Shown here: positions 43,252 through 53,503 of the stretch, in pieces
Layout of the letters: the number at the start of each line of letters is the position of its first letter
Position numbering within the stretch: position 1 is the stretch's first letter
DNA from: JAAYUD01 sp963676865
GTDB taxonomy: Bacteria > Bacteroidota > Bacteroidia > Bacteroidales > Bacteroidaceae
Reading direction: 5' to 3'
Assembly (NCBI GenBank): GCA_963676865.2
Contig: CAXXSS010000001.1
Coordinates: 1,488,001-1,552,000, forward strand
DNA length: 64,000 nt
Notes under the pieces: generated by a model
What the model was told of the DNA's origin: nothing
The model's database searches: none
The model's input: only the letters and a program-made list of their open reading frames with translations
Position numbers and translations under genes: made by a program

Positions 43252-43779
43252 ATGAAAACAACTCGCTTATTATTTTCTTTTGTATTGACTGCATTGTTAT
43301 TTAGCACGAATAGTTTTGCGGAAACATTCTCTCCACAGGGAGATAAAAATTTTGCCTCATTTATTGAGCATTTCACTCAAAGCGCAGCTTTTCAATATTC
43401 GCGTATCAAGTTCCCTCTTAAAACGCCCATCACATTGATGGCCGATGACGGAAAAAGTGAAAAGACTTTTACTTTTACTCGTGACAAATGGCCTTTGATA
43501 TCAGCGGAACTTCTAAAAGAAAAGAAGGAAACATCAACTGAAGGAACTACATATATTGCCAAATATATAACTGATGAATCTACACACAAAGTCTTTCAGG
43601 CGGGATATGAAGACTCGGAAATTGACTTAAAAATAGTTTTTGATCTTGTAAACGGCAAGTGGTATGTGACAGACTGCTATACGGCATGGTACAATTTTGA
43701 GCTTTCGATAGCAGAATTTAGAGAAGCTGCCAGGCACGTGCAACAAGAAAACGCAGCCTTCATAAAAGTTCATCCTTAA
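43252..43779 (+). CDS. Small secreted protein of unknown function (DUF4348-like)
   Basis: The 175-residue protein starts with a clear signal peptide (MKTTRLLFSFVLTALLFSTN, cleavage near SFAET). The mature part is a mixed alpha/beta domain with GDKNFASFIEHFTQSAAFQY, KTPITLMADDG and a C-terminal FDLVNGKWYVTDCYTAWYN. This resembles the small periplasmic DUF4348 proteins of Bacteroides; the assignment is tentative. It is followed after 26 bp by the CBM9-like gene, so the two may be co-transcribed. Confidence 0.6.
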   Translation: MKTTRLLFSFVLTALLFSTNSFAETFSPQGDKNFASFIEHFTQSAAFQYSRIKFPLKTPITLMADDGKSEKTFTFTRDKWPLISAELLKEKKETSTEGTTYIAKYITDESTHKVFQAGYEDSEIDLKIVFDLVNGKWYVTDCYTAWYNFELSIAEFREAARHVQQENAAFIKVHP

Positions 43780-43805
43780 CGAAAACAAATAATAAACAGC
43801 AATCG

Positions 43806-44450
43806 ATGATTGTCAGAAAAATGAATATCGACAGTACAAATTTATGTTTGATACCGTCACAATTAGATAAATTAAATATCCCTTTCGAGGTGATAGGTTG
43901 TGCCAATTGGGAAGAACAATTTCCCTATAAGCCACTCGCCAAATTCCGTATCGTCCATACAGACAATGCAATTATCATCAATTATCGGGTGAAAGAGAAA
44001 AGTATTCGTGCCAAATACGATAAAGACTGCGGTAATGTATGGACCGACTCTTGCGTAGAATTCTTCTCAATACCTGCCAATGACGGTATCTATTACAATA
44101 TAGAATGCAACTGTATCGGAACCATTCTACTCGCTGCCGGAAAAGAAAGAGAGAATAGAGAGAAAGCGGATTTATCTGTATTGGAACAAATAGGCCGTTG
44201 GGCAAGCCTGGGAACGAACGCTTTTGAAGAACGCAAAGGAGATTGTTCTTGGGAAGTGGTTCTTCATATTCCTTATGCTGCATACTTCAAACATCAGATT
44301 AACTCACTCGACGGAAAAAGAATCAAGGCAAACTTCTATAAATGCGGTGACGAATTGGAAACACCCCACTTCCTTTCTTGGAATCGGATAGAAATATTAA
44401 AACCCGACTTCCATCGACCGGATTACTTCGGAACGTTAGACTTTGAATAA
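43806..44450 (+). CDS. CBM9-like (DOMON-fold) carbohydrate-binding protein
   Basis: This 214-residue cytoplasmic protein consists of one CBM9-type beta-sandwich. It shows FRIVHTDNAIIINYRVKE, VWTDSCVEFFSIPANDGIYY, NIECNCIGTILLAAGKERE and SWEVVLHIPYAAY. The family occurs as a stand-alone cytoplasmic protein throughout Bacteroides; ligand and role are unknown. No signal peptide is seen (MIVRKMNIDSTNLCLIPSQ), which argues against a surface glycan-binding role. Confidence 0.72.
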   Translation: MIVRKMNIDSTNLCLIPSQLDKLNIPFEVIGCANWEEQFPYKPLAKFRIVHTDNAIIINYRVKEKSIRAKYDKDCGNVWTDSCVEFFSIPANDGIYYNIECNCIGTILLAAGKERENREKADLSVLEQIGRWASLGTNAFEERKGDCSWEVVLHIPYAAYFKHQINSLDGKRIKANFYKCGDELETPHFLSWNRIEILKPDFHRPDYFGTLDFE

Positions 44451-44487
44451 AATAATACGCCGATTTGTTTAATCCATAAACAAAAAT

Positions 44488-47394
44488 CTATTTTTTGGGT
44501 CCACTATTGAAACGATAAACAGCGTGAAGCATAATATAACGAGGTACTACATTATAGGTTGTTTCTGTTCTTCCCTGAGCATTGAGTATACGTTGTACAT
44601 TCGATAAGTTATGAAGAAGATCAAATCCGTCGGCCATCAAAATAAGATTACCATGGAACAAGCGCTTTGACAATCGGGCATTCCACACTAATTTATCAGT
44701 ATTCATCTGTTTATCTTGATATCCACGTCTACTAAACATTGATATATCGGTACTAAATTGCATCTCTAATGGCAATTCTATTTGTCCGGTCATTCCATAA
44801 TTGAAATCAAATGCATTGATTGTATTGAAATCGTCGCGACGACTTGTTGCATGATTCCAGTTACAAGTGAATTGAGTACCTAACATGAATTTAGTATCGC
44901 GACGAAAGTCCAAACCCAACTTTTCAGTCATACTCAAATTGTGTACCGTACTCCTCGAACTTGCTGCCGCTCCTGCAATACTTATCAAATCAACACCAAT
45001 TGATTTATCGGCCGATGTATTGTTTGATAATGTCAGATATCCTTTTTTATCTATTGTCCCACTATAACTTAAATCGGCATTAATACCCCAATTACCATTC
45101 ACATTCTCGGGCTTTGACGTCCGAATACCAGTTGCTTTATCGTAAACGAATCCCATCGCTACGGCATTCTGATCAATATGATATCCAATATTGACATTGA
45201 CGGCGCGTGCATGCTCCATTTGAAACTTCATATAAGAAAAATGAATATTATGAGAATGAGAATTCTTTAAATCAGGATTGCCCAACATTACATTAAGGGG
45301 ATCAACATTATCTGTGATATTCACCAAATTCGTCAATTCGGGAGATGAAGACGACAATTGGTAACCCAGACTAAGATCTCCAAAACGATTACCCATCCAA
45401 ATAAAGTTTATATTCGGTTCAAAAAGAAAATCTTTGCAAGAAATAGGAAAGAACTTAGAGTCACGATAATAATTCATAGACTTACGATTAAAACTCCCAC
45501 CAAGCCCAAAATCAAAACCGATCAATCTCGGTCTTTGAGAAATAGAATCCATTCCCAAACTCCACAAAACATTTCCTCTAATATTAGGGCTGTATATCAT
45601 TTCATGTCTATTTGAAAAATAAGAATTGCCGGCATCTATTGCCAGCAACAACGAATCGTTTGTTGACGGCAATAGCCCTAACTGCCGTTGTTCCCATCCA
45701 GACAATTTATCGAGCCGATAAAGTGAAGATCTGGAAGAGTTATAGACTTTCTTAAACTCACACCCAGGAGACAACATAATAATTTTATCACCCTTTTTGT
45801 TCCCCATATCATTACGCAAGAAATATTCGTAGAAAGAGCTCACTGAAAGATTGTAACTTCTGGTTGGAGCATAAGTATATTGATTCCGATTATCGGCAAT
45901 AGTCGTAGGATTTGAAGGGTAATCCAAAAAACTCTGACTGAAATTATTTCTTGTTGAATTGGAATAAGTAAACTGAGCATCAATACTAAGTCCATCTTTT
46001 GTTTGTTTATCCGTCAATAAACGACAAGACGCAGCTAAAGTTGTATTCAATTGGTGTCCCTTTCCCATACCATCCTGACTACGACGATTAAGCGTTATCT
46101 GCCTAAGAGCTCGATTAAGTGGAAAAGCAAATAGACTATCAAGCACACTACTATTAATCAGTAGCAAGGGATTTGAAAAAAAATTCCCAGACAATTCGTT
46201 CGAACGGGTATTATCTCTAGAGTAATTGAATGTCAATGAGCTGCGCATCCAAAAACGATCAGTATGATAATTCATCGTATTCATCGAATTGAAATTCGTA
46301 TTTTGAATCCTAGACTTGTTTAGCGAGTGAGCAAAAGCATTCCCCGAAGTTAAAAAAGTCTCTGAAATCGTATTGAACTGATTATCATTATCCGTTCTAT
46401 TTATGATGTTATCTGATTGGATATAACATTCTTTACCATTATCATACCTATAAGATAGTCCGCCACTTTTAAGAGACTGTAAGCCGCCGCCGGCAGAAGC
46501 AGGAGACAACTCCCCAATATCTTCACCGGGCTGTTGGGAATCATTCATATTATTAATATTGCCCATAACCGACAATCGGGATTTAGAAGTAAAACGCATT
46601 CCGAAAAAACGCCCGCTATAACGTTCATTCGTTCCCCTACCCGCTCCGATATTAGCTATAATACCCACCGAATATTGTTTCTTCAGATTGACATCCATTA
46701 TCAAATGTTCATCTTTCTTTTTTACGTTCATTCCGGTCAACTCATTCTTCTTATTATAGATCTTCACCTTGTTTACCATATAGGATGGAAGGTTTTCAAG
46801 AGCCATTTTCGGACCACCACTAAAAAAATCTTTTCCATTGACATATAAGCTTTCTACAAATTTACCGTTCACAGTAATTCGTCCGTCTTTTTTCAATTCA
46901 ACACCAGGCAATTGTTTTACTAAGGCATCAAGCATAGAACCTTCAGCCAATTGAAAAGCTCCGGCATTATACACTACAGTATCCCCCTTTACTACCATTT
47001 TGATTTTAGTAGCTGTAACGACCACTTCATTTAACACATGCTTGTCACGCGTTAAATAAAACGTCCCCATACTTATAGAATGATTTCTTTTGGAATCTCT
47101 AATATCAATATCCTTATAAACAGCATTGTATCCGAAAGATATGCAACGTACAATATATTTTCCCGGTTGTGGAACTTTCAATTTAAAAGCAGAAGATATA
47201 AAACCATTAAACCCTCCGTCTTTTACAAGAAAAGTATCTATTACGGTACTATCGGGACGAAGCAACGAAGCCCTCATCTCTTTAACGATTTCATTGCTGG
47301 ATTTATCTATCGCATAGCCATACACAAATCTACTTTGCGATAGAGCCGAGATAGAGCCGATGCAAAGAGATAAAAACAAAACGAATTTCTTCAA
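44488..47394 (-). CDS. TonB-receptor-like outer-membrane beta-barrel protein
   Basis: The 968-residue protein has a signal peptide (about 1-20). A carboxypeptidase-regulatory/TM-barrel-associated sandwich follows (about 22-105). The plug-like domain includes NEVVVTATKIKMVVKGDTVV, FQLAEGSMLDALVKQLPGVE and NGKFVESLYVNGKDFFSGG. A large barrel of the OMP_b-brl_3 type fills the rest. It lacks the SusC signatures and has no adjacent SusD, so it belongs to the other receptor group common in Bacteroidetes, with unknown cargo. It is monocistronic and converges on the CBM9-like gene. Confidence 0.82.
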   Translation of the reverse strand: MKKFVLFLSLCIGSISALSQSRFVYGYAIDKSSNEIVKEMRASLLRPDSTVIDTFLVKDGGFNGFISSAFKLKVPQPGKYIVRCISFGYNAVYKDIDIRDSKRNHSISMGTFYLTRDKHVLNEVVVTATKIKMVVKGDTVVYNAGAFQLAEGSMLDALVKQLPGVELKKDGRITVNGKFVESLYVNGKDFFSGGPKMALENLPSYMVNKVKIYNKKNELTGMNVKKKDEHLIMDVNLKKQYSVGIIANIGAGRGTNERYSGRFFGMRFTSKSRLSVMGNINNMNDSQQPGEDIGELSPASAGGGLQSLKSGGLSYRYDNGKECYIQSDNIINRTDNDNQFNTISETFLTSGNAFAHSLNKSRIQNTNFNSMNTMNYHTDRFWMRSSLTFNYSRDNTRSNELSGNFFSNPLLLINSSVLDSLFAFPLNRALRQITLNRRSQDGMGKGHQLNTTLAASCRLLTDKQTKDGLSIDAQFTYSNSTRNNFSQSFLDYPSNPTTIADNRNQYTYAPTRSYNLSVSSFYEYFLRNDMGNKKGDKIIMLSPGCEFKKVYNSSRSSLYRLDKLSGWEQRQLGLLPSTNDSLLLAIDAGNSYFSNRHEMIYSPNIRGNVLWSLGMDSISQRPRLIGFDFGLGGSFNRKSMNYYRDSKFFPISCKDFLFEPNINFIWMGNRFGDLSLGYQLSSSSPELTNLVNITDNVDPLNVMLGNPDLKNSHSHNIHFSYMKFQMEHARAVNVNIGYHIDQNAVAMGFVYDKATGIRTSKPENVNGNWGINADLSYSGTIDKKGYLTLSNNTSADKSIGVDLISIAGAAASSRSTVHNLSMTEKLGLDFRRDTKFMLGTQFTCNWNHATSRRDDFNTINAFDFNYGMTGQIELPLEMQFSTDISMFSRRGYQDKQMNTDKLVWNARLSKRLFHGNLILMADGFDLLHNLSNVQRILNAQGRTETTYNVVPRYIMLHAVYRFNSGPKK

Positions 47395-47759
47395 TAGATT
47401 ATTAGTTTAATAATTTACTATTCAGAGTGCAAAGATAAATAATTATTTAAAACACATTCAAGTATTTGCATTCATTATTCAAAGCTTTTCATCCAAAAGA
47501 AATCGTTTAATCCCATTTCACAATAATTTTACAGCAGCAACTTCAACCATTATTCGCCAATAAATAGGGCTGCTGCAAAGAATACAAGAAGACAAATATC
47601 AATCTTAATGTCCAGTTAGTAAATCCCCTTCGAGACAGATATCATAAGCCGATTACCCTCTTTTAAAACTAAGATTATTTATAGCCTGATTTAACGACTT
47701 ATCATACTTCAATTATTCCTTTGATAGAATACTTTTGGTATGATAAGTCGAATATATAA
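47395..47759. other. Intergenic gap between the barrel protein and the efflux operon
   Basis: This 365-bp gap contains a -7-like box for the barrel gene (TATCTTTG on the minus strand, 47437-47430). The rest is AT-rich, with no hairpin of terminator quality and no gene recognised. Confidence 0.5.
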
Positions 47760-49157
47760 TTATTGAATCTGTCTACCAGTAGTTAAGAAATAGGCCGTAC
47801 GACAATTTAAGTATTGTGCTACAGCATCGGTATATTGATCACGAGCTTGTTGACTTTGAGTTTGAGCATTAAGCAAATCACTCATTGTCGAAGTTCCTGC
47901 ATGATAATAATCTTGGTTCAAACGCAGGTTCTCAGTAGATTTTTCAATACTTTTCTTCGCCAGTTCTATTTGCTTATAAGCATTGTCCAAATCATTATAT
48001 GCACTTTGCATCTGAATGAGTAACATTTGACGGCTATCGTCTCGAGTTTGCCTTGCAATCTTTTCGGCCAACTGCTGGCGACGCACACTATGCTTCGTAC
48101 TCCACCAATCACTAATAGGAATACTTACCGTGGCCAAACCTATCAATTTAACATGGCCCGTATTGGACAGATCTTGGTAGACTCCGGCAGCACCAACAGC
48201 GACAGTAGGCAAAAGAGCACCTCGTTTCAACTTTGTCTGAAGAACATTGGCCTCAACATTTTTATCAAGCAATTGAGATTCGGTTCTATTGCTTAATGCC
48301 GTAAGATGATCGGTAAAGTAAGCTGCCGGATTAGGAGTTTCATCTGCTAGTTTTGTATCAATTTTAATATCTTCTCCAGCTATTCCGATATACTGAGCCA
48401 ACACCATTTTACAAAGTTTAATGCCGTTGTCCAATTTCAAACGATTGGTTGCGACTTCATTCTGTTTTAACTCAACACTTAGCACATCATTCTTATTAGA
48501 GACACCTTCTTTATAAGCATTCTCTGCATCCTGATGAATACGTTGCAACTGAATATCAACAATATCAAGAGTCTTTTGTTTTTCGTAAAGAGTCAATAGT
48601 TGATTATAGTATTGTTCAGTCGTATTAAGAATATCATCTTTTGATTGCTGAAGTTGCAAACGGCGAATTTCTGTCTGAAGCTTTGCCAGTTTATTGCCAT
48701 TAGTAATCTGACCACCGGCATAAATAGGCTGCATAGCCATCAAATTAACCAAAGTACCATGGTCAATAGCTTGCAATGTAAAAGAAGTTGGCAAAGAAGA
48801 TAGTGCCGAAGGGTTAAGTCCCAACTGGGTAATAGTTGTTGCCAACTGTTGCTGTTCAGATGGCGACATACTTATTTTCTCTTTGATAAGATAATCGTTC
48901 GAACGAAAATAAGTCCCAGAGGCCGAAACTGTAGGAAAATATTTAGAAAAAGCTTCCTTTTCTTGTTCTTTAGCTTGCTCTATATTGACAAGGCCATTTT
49001 TTATCTTAATATTATTATCCAATGCCATTCGTCGACAATCGGCAAGAGTATACACTTTCTGCGCCGGCAATAAAACCGGAGCAGAAAGTAATAACACACC
49101 TAACATAATATATGTTTTCAAACTTTTCATTTTGCTACTTTTATTATTATAACTCAT
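47760..49157 (-). CDS. TolC-family outer-membrane efflux protein
   Basis: The 465-residue protein (456 if started at the second ATG at 49130, MKSLKTYIML) begins with a signal peptide ending VLLPAQ. Two OEP repeats follow: YTLADCRRMALDNNIKIKNG, the long coiled helices and a C-terminal NLRLNQDYYHAGTSTMSDLL with AQTQSQQARDQYTDAVAQYL. It forms the outer-membrane channel of the tripartite pump encoded with the RND and membrane-fusion genes, starting 6 bp after the RND gene. Confidence 0.9.
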   Translation of the reverse strand: MSYNNKSSKMKSLKTYIMLGVLLLSAPVLLPAQKVYTLADCRRMALDNNIKIKNGLVNIEQAKEQEKEAFSKYFPTVSASGTYFRSNDYLIKEKISMSPSEQQQLATTITQLGLNPSALSSLPTSFTLQAIDHGTLVNLMAMQPIYAGGQITNGNKLAKLQTEIRRLQLQQSKDDILNTTEQYYNQLLTLYEKQKTLDIVDIQLQRIHQDAENAYKEGVSNKNDVLSVELKQNEVATNRLKLDNGIKLCKMVLAQYIGIAGEDIKIDTKLADETPNPAAYFTDHLTALSNRTESQLLDKNVEANVLQTKLKRGALLPTVAVGAAGVYQDLSNTGHVKLIGLATVSIPISDWWSTKHSVRRQQLAEKIARQTRDDSRQMLLIQMQSAYNDLDNAYKQIELAKKSIEKSTENLRLNQDYYHAGTSTMSDLLNAQTQSQQARDQYTDAVAQYLNCRTAYFLTTGRQIQ

Positions 49158-49163
49158 ACTACC

Positions 49164-52100
49164 CTAATAAGACAAACTGTCCATTTCCGCTTTCAAATCG
49201 GCTGCCCGTTGCTTTTCATTCTTTAATCTACGCTTTTTATCTTCTATCCTAAATATCATCCAATAACCAATAGGGATCATTGTAACGATAAAGAACATTG
49301 ATACGATAGTACCGAAACAAACAACAACTCCCATAGGCCCCCACATTGGAGTATTTTGTATCACCATTGGAACGACACCCATTGAGGCTGCCGCACTTGT
49401 CAGAAATATAGGACGCATACGACGCTGAGCAGCTTGCAAAGCAGCATGTTTAGCACTCAGTCGATGTTTTATTCTTAGTTCCTCTGCATAATCTACCATG
49501 ATGATGCCATTTCGGACAATGATTCCCATTAATGAAATAAGTCCCAATATACCTGTCATACCAAGTTCCTGCTGCATCGTAAAGACGCCTATGGCCGCGC
49601 CAAGCAAAGAGAACAACAAAGAGAACATAATAAGCAACGACAACCGAATATCTCTAAGATGAAACAACAAGATGACGAAAATAATAAGAATCGATATTGA
49701 AAGCCCACCATAAATTTGGGGACCGTTTTCGTTATCACTCTCGCGCTGTCCGCCTGCTGTCATTTTAACCCCTTGCGGTAACTGAAGTGAAGAAAGATTA
49801 TGCAATACTTCATCTGTTATCGAGTTTAGATTAAAACCTCTTTGCACATCAGCAAAAATAGATATTGTTCGAACACCATTTCGACGAACAATCATTCCTT
49901 CTTCCCAATTGGGCTTGACTTGTGCAATTTGCCTCAAAGGAACATTTACTCCAGGAATCATACCACTAACCATTGCATTGTTCAAATCACTGGGATGTTG
50001 CAATCCGGCATGAGAATCTTTCAACATTACATTGACCGGATAATCGCCCTCCCAAACAGTAGTAAGTGGAGCCCCAGAGCTGAAACGAGTAGCAAGATTG
50101 AGCGAAAGCAATGCTTTATTAATACCAAGACGATTTGCCTCATCATTATCCATCACAACATCCAGTCGACTTCCTGTTCCTTCGAAATTGCTACGTGCTA
50201 CCGATAAGTGAGGATTGTTTCTCATTTGTTGCATAGCCTTATCAACTGCGGCATGAAGTTGTTGCAGATTTTCACCACTAAATCTAATTTCGATAGGCGA
50301 AGTTGCATCAGAATAATCTAGCTGTTTGAAACGCACAATGGCATTACTAAAATGAGCAGTATATTTTGGAGTCAGTTCGTCAAGCAACTCTTCTGTTTCT
50401 TTATTGCCTGCAGTATTTACAATAAACTGAGCATAATTAGTTCCTCCCATTTGCGGAGCATAAGATGTTTGAAAACGAGGAGAACTACAACCATAAAAAG
50501 TAGTAATATTTGTAACCCTCTTATCTTTTTTAATAATATCGCGCAAACTATCAGAAACTTGAGCCGTACGTTCAATAGCCGTTCCCGTAGGCAGATAGAT
50601 CTCAACAGCGAACTGATTACGCTCTGCTCTAGGCATCAACTTCTGTGGGATTTTACCAAACAGATAGCCACCTATTATTACAGATAGCACACCTATACCC
50701 AACGTTACAAAAGGATGAGCAAAACAAGTACCGATAAGTTTGTTATAATAATGTTGAATGTAATCCAAGAAAGTTTTACGTTTTTTCTTGCCATCGGTAT
50801 TTTTCAATCCTTTCTTAATAAAGGTAAATTGCATCCATGGTACTACAAAAACCGCAATGAGTAATGACGTACCAAGCACAATTGAAACTCCCAAAGGAAA
50901 CCACTTGACAAAATCGTACATCATGCCTCTCATCGTTATAAGCAAAGGAAAGAATGTAATAGAAATTGCCAGCGTAGCACTGAAGATAGAAGAAAAGAAC
51001 TCTTTGGCTGATGCAGATGCGGCATGCCAACGACTCATTCCTTCGTCAACCTTTTCGATGTAACAGTCTATAATAACAATGGAGTTGTCGACTATCATGC
51101 CCAACGTCACTATAAGAGCAGCAAGTGTAACGGTATTAAGTTCTATCCCCGTTGAGTAGAATATACCCAATGCGATGAAGATGGTTATCGGAATAGTACT
51201 CGCCGCCACACTCGCCACTCGCATGGGAAGTAATAACATAATGACCAATACGACAGAACATATAGCGATGAACAATTCTTTGAGAAAATCAACAATAGAA
51301 GAGTTCACAACATTACCTTGATCGGTAATAGTATAAATAGAAACATCTTTTGGTAATGTTTGCTTGAAATCTTTGAGAATATCCTTGACTTTGTTTCCAA
51401 AACTAACAATATTGCGCCCTTCATTCATTTCGAGTGAAAGGACAATACATTTCTTTCCATTATTCTTAACATAAGAGTCGGCATCAGGATATTCTCTTTT
51501 TATAGTAGCAATATCTCGCAATCGGATAACACTCCCCGAAGGATCGGAATAAACGATTTGCTGTGCAATATCATTTTCAGTACTAAGTGGCGAACGAAGA
51601 TGAATAGGACGTACAGTATTTTTATCGTCCACCGATCCACTTACAACAGTCAAACCCTGAGTGCTCAAATTACTCAATAAAGTAGCAGTATTCAGACCGT
51701 AATTAGACAAACGATCGCGATCAATATAAACTCCTATCTGTTCCGACTGTTCACCGTAAACACGAAGATTTGCCATTTCAGGAATAGTACGAAGTCGATC
51801 TTGCAAATTCGTCATATAATTATGCAGATCTCGATAGGTTTTGTTATTGCTTTCTAATGCCACTAACATGGCCGAAGTATCACCAAAATCATCATTTGCA
51901 ATAAGCGCCATCACACCAGGCGGTAAGCTACTTTTGAATTGTTGCAAACGAATTTTGAATTTACTCCAAAACTCATCCTTTTTACTTATATTGTCATTCA
52001 ATTCGACAAAGACATAACAAACACCATCTTTGCTTTGAGAATAAGTTTTGCTCTTCTTTATTTCTTTAAATCCCCACAAGAACTTTTCAAGGGGCTTGGT

Positions 52101-52310
52101 GAGTTGTTCTTCTATTTCATTGGATGTAGCACCGGGATAAACACCTACGACCACACCTTGTCTGACAGTAAAAGTAGGAAATTCGTTCTTCGGCATATTA
52201 ATTAAAGAATAAACGCCAAAGCCTATCAATACCGTCACGATGAGTAGCATAATGCTTTTGTAGTGCATCACGCTTTCAACTATATCGCGTTTCCGAGATT
52301 TATTTGTCAT
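49164..52310 (-). CDS. RND-family efflux transporter (AcrB/MdtB-like inner-membrane pump)
   Basis: The 1048-residue protein has the RND repeat architecture: twelve membrane helices in two halves with two large periplasmic loops. The proton-relay helix reads AALIVTLGMIVDNSIVIIDC, with Asp in place. Other motifs are the N-terminal VRQGVVVGVYPGATSNEIEE and the second-half GILGLISLMGIIVRNGIIMV. The wording is closer to the multidrug HAE/Mdt group than to heavy-metal pumps. It overlaps the membrane-fusion gene by four bases (ATGA), so the two are translationally coupled. Confidence 0.92.
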   Translation of the reverse strand: MTNKSRKRDIVESVMHYKSIMLLIVTVLIGFGVYSLINMPKNEFPTFTVRQGVVVGVYPGATSNEIEEQLTKPLEKFLWGFKEIKKSKTYSQSKDGVCYVFVELNDNISKKDEFWSKFKIRLQQFKSSLPPGVMALIANDDFGDTSAMLVALESNNKTYRDLHNYMTNLQDRLRTIPEMANLRVYGEQSEQIGVYIDRDRLSNYGLNTATLLSNLSTQGLTVVSGSVDDKNTVRPIHLRSPLSTENDIAQQIVYSDPSGSVIRLRDIATIKREYPDADSYVKNNGKKCIVLSLEMNEGRNIVSFGNKVKDILKDFKQTLPKDVSIYTITDQGNVVNSSIVDFLKELFIAICSVVLVIMLLLPMRVASVAASTIPITIFIALGIFYSTGIELNTVTLAALIVTLGMIVDNSIVIIDCYIEKVDEGMSRWHAASASAKEFFSSIFSATLAISITFFPLLITMRGMMYDFVKWFPLGVSIVLGTSLLIAVFVVPWMQFTFIKKGLKNTDGKKKRKTFLDYIQHYYNKLIGTCFAHPFVTLGIGVLSVIIGGYLFGKIPQKLMPRAERNQFAVEIYLPTGTAIERTAQVSDSLRDIIKKDKRVTNITTFYGCSSPRFQTSYAPQMGGTNYAQFIVNTAGNKETEELLDELTPKYTAHFSNAIVRFKQLDYSDATSPIEIRFSGENLQQLHAAVDKAMQQMRNNPHLSVARSNFEGTGSRLDVVMDNDEANRLGINKALLSLNLATRFSSGAPLTTVWEGDYPVNVMLKDSHAGLQHPSDLNNAMVSGMIPGVNVPLRQIAQVKPNWEEGMIVRRNGVRTISIFADVQRGFNLNSITDEVLHNLSSLQLPQGVKMTAGGQRESDNENGPQIYGGLSISILIIFVILLFHLRDIRLSLLIMFSLLFSLLGAAIGVFTMQQELGMTGILGLISLMGIIVRNGIIMVDYAEELRIKHRLSAKHAALQAAQRRMRPIFLTSAAASMGVVPMVIQNTPMWGPMGVVVCFGTIVSMFFIVTMIPIGYWMIFRIEDKKRRLKNEKQRAADLKAEMDSLSY

Positions 52311-53332
52311 ACCATCTTAATTTTAGATCCTTCACTCACTTTGTTTTGTCCACTCACAATCACTGCATCACCACTTTCCAATCCATCGAGAATAACGGTT
52401 CCCTGATCGCTCACTCCTCCTGTTTTTACAATTCGTTTTGTAGCGGCATCTTTCTTTACTACCCAAACAAAAGTATTATTACCATCAATCATAATGGCTT
52501 CTTGTGGGACAATCACAGCACTGCCTTTTCCTTCGTTATTGATATAAACGCTACATACCATACCCGGCAAAAGCATATGACCATTATTCGTCAATTGGAG
52601 CTTAACATCATAAGTATGACTGAACACATTGGCTTGAACTCCCTTTTCTATTACTTTGCCCATAAAATGACGTCCATTCAATGCATCTACCTTAAATGTA
52701 ATATTCTGACCTAAATGAATACTCGAAATTTCTTTTTCAGGAATCGAAACTTTGACTTTGACTCTCTCGATTTTCACTAATTTGAAACATCCTATACCGG
52801 GAGCTACATTGTTACCCGGATCTACCATCTTTTTAGAAATATATCCCGAGAAAGGCGCACGAAGCACACAATCTCTCAGATTCTTTCGAGCAATACGTTC
52901 CGAAGCTTGAGCCTGAGCAAGCTGGGTCTGTATCTCAATAAACTTTATCTCGGGTAAACTACCCTTTTTGTATAAAGCATTCATTCTCCTAAAAGCATCT
53001 TGAGCTTGAGCCAGTGTAGCTTTGGATATCTGATAAGCATTCATCATTGTGGCTTTATCAAGCACAGCAAGCTCTTGCCCCTGATGCACAGATTGCCCTT
53101 CGCCAACCAATACTTGAGCTACCGTACCCAAAGTAGCAAAGCTCAATTGCGATCCACACGATTCTTCGACCGTACCTACATAAGTTCTAGTATCAGATTG
53201 ATAAACTGAACTTATCTCCATCGTTTTTACCGGTATAATATCCGATACTTGTTCTTTTTGCTTAGGTGAACAACTTATCAATAAAACTATTCCAAGCGCA
53301 CCCGATAGCATCTTAATTACTTCCATCTTCAT
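52307..53332 (-). CDS. RND periplasmic adaptor (membrane-fusion) lipoprotein
   Basis: The 341-residue protein has a lipobox (ALGIVLLISC, Cys21). It shows the adaptor layout of a barrel-sandwich/lipoyl half (GTVAQVLVGEGQSVHQGQEL), a helical hairpin (ATLAQAQDAFRRMNALYKKG), the second lipoyl half (LRAPFSGYISKKMVDPGNNV) and a C-terminal beta-barrel and membrane-proximal domain. It links the RND pump to the TolC-like channel. It is the first gene of the operon, divergent from an AraC-type regulator gene that probably controls it. Confidence 0.9.
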   Translation of the reverse strand: MKMEVIKMLSGALGIVLLISCSPKQKEQVSDIIPVKTMEISSVYQSDTRTYVGTVEESCGSQLSFATLGTVAQVLVGEGQSVHQGQELAVLDKATMMNAYQISKATLAQAQDAFRRMNALYKKGSLPEIKFIEIQTQLAQAQASERIARKNLRDCVLRAPFSGYISKKMVDPGNNVAPGIGCFKLVKIERVKVKVSIPEKEISSIHLGQNITFKVDALNGRHFMGKVIEKGVQANVFSHTYDVKLQLTNNGHMLLPGMVCSVYINNEGKGSAVIVPQEAIMIDGNNTFVWVVKKDAATKRIVKTGGVSDQGTVILDGLESGDAVIVSGQNKVSEGSKIKMV

Positions 53333-53365
53333 CGTTAATCTTTTATTAATTCAACTATTTTACGG

Positions 53366-53373
53366 CAAAAGTA
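53366..53373 (-). promoter_or_regulatory. Candidate -7 box for the efflux operon
   Basis: TACTTTTG on the minus strand fits TAnnTTTG, 34 bp before the adaptor start. It lies about 110 bp from the -7 box of the divergent regulator, so an operator between the two could serve both genes. Confidence 0.5.
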
Positions 53374-53481
53374 GAATATTAGTACATTCTCGAAAAGGCC
53401 AATAGTGAACAAAAAGTGTTCTATTTTATTGATTACATGATATTCTAAATACAAAATTGGTCTTTTTCTAAAGTAAACTAT

Positions 53482-53489
53482 TACATTTG
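53482..53489 (+). promoter_or_regulatory. Candidate -7 box for the AraC-family gene
   Basis: TACATTTG fits TAnnTTTG and ends 14 bp before the ATG at 53504. A TTGG about 20-25 bp upstream may act as the -33 element. Confidence 0.55.
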
Positions 53490-53503
53490 CGCAAAAAAAT
53501 AAG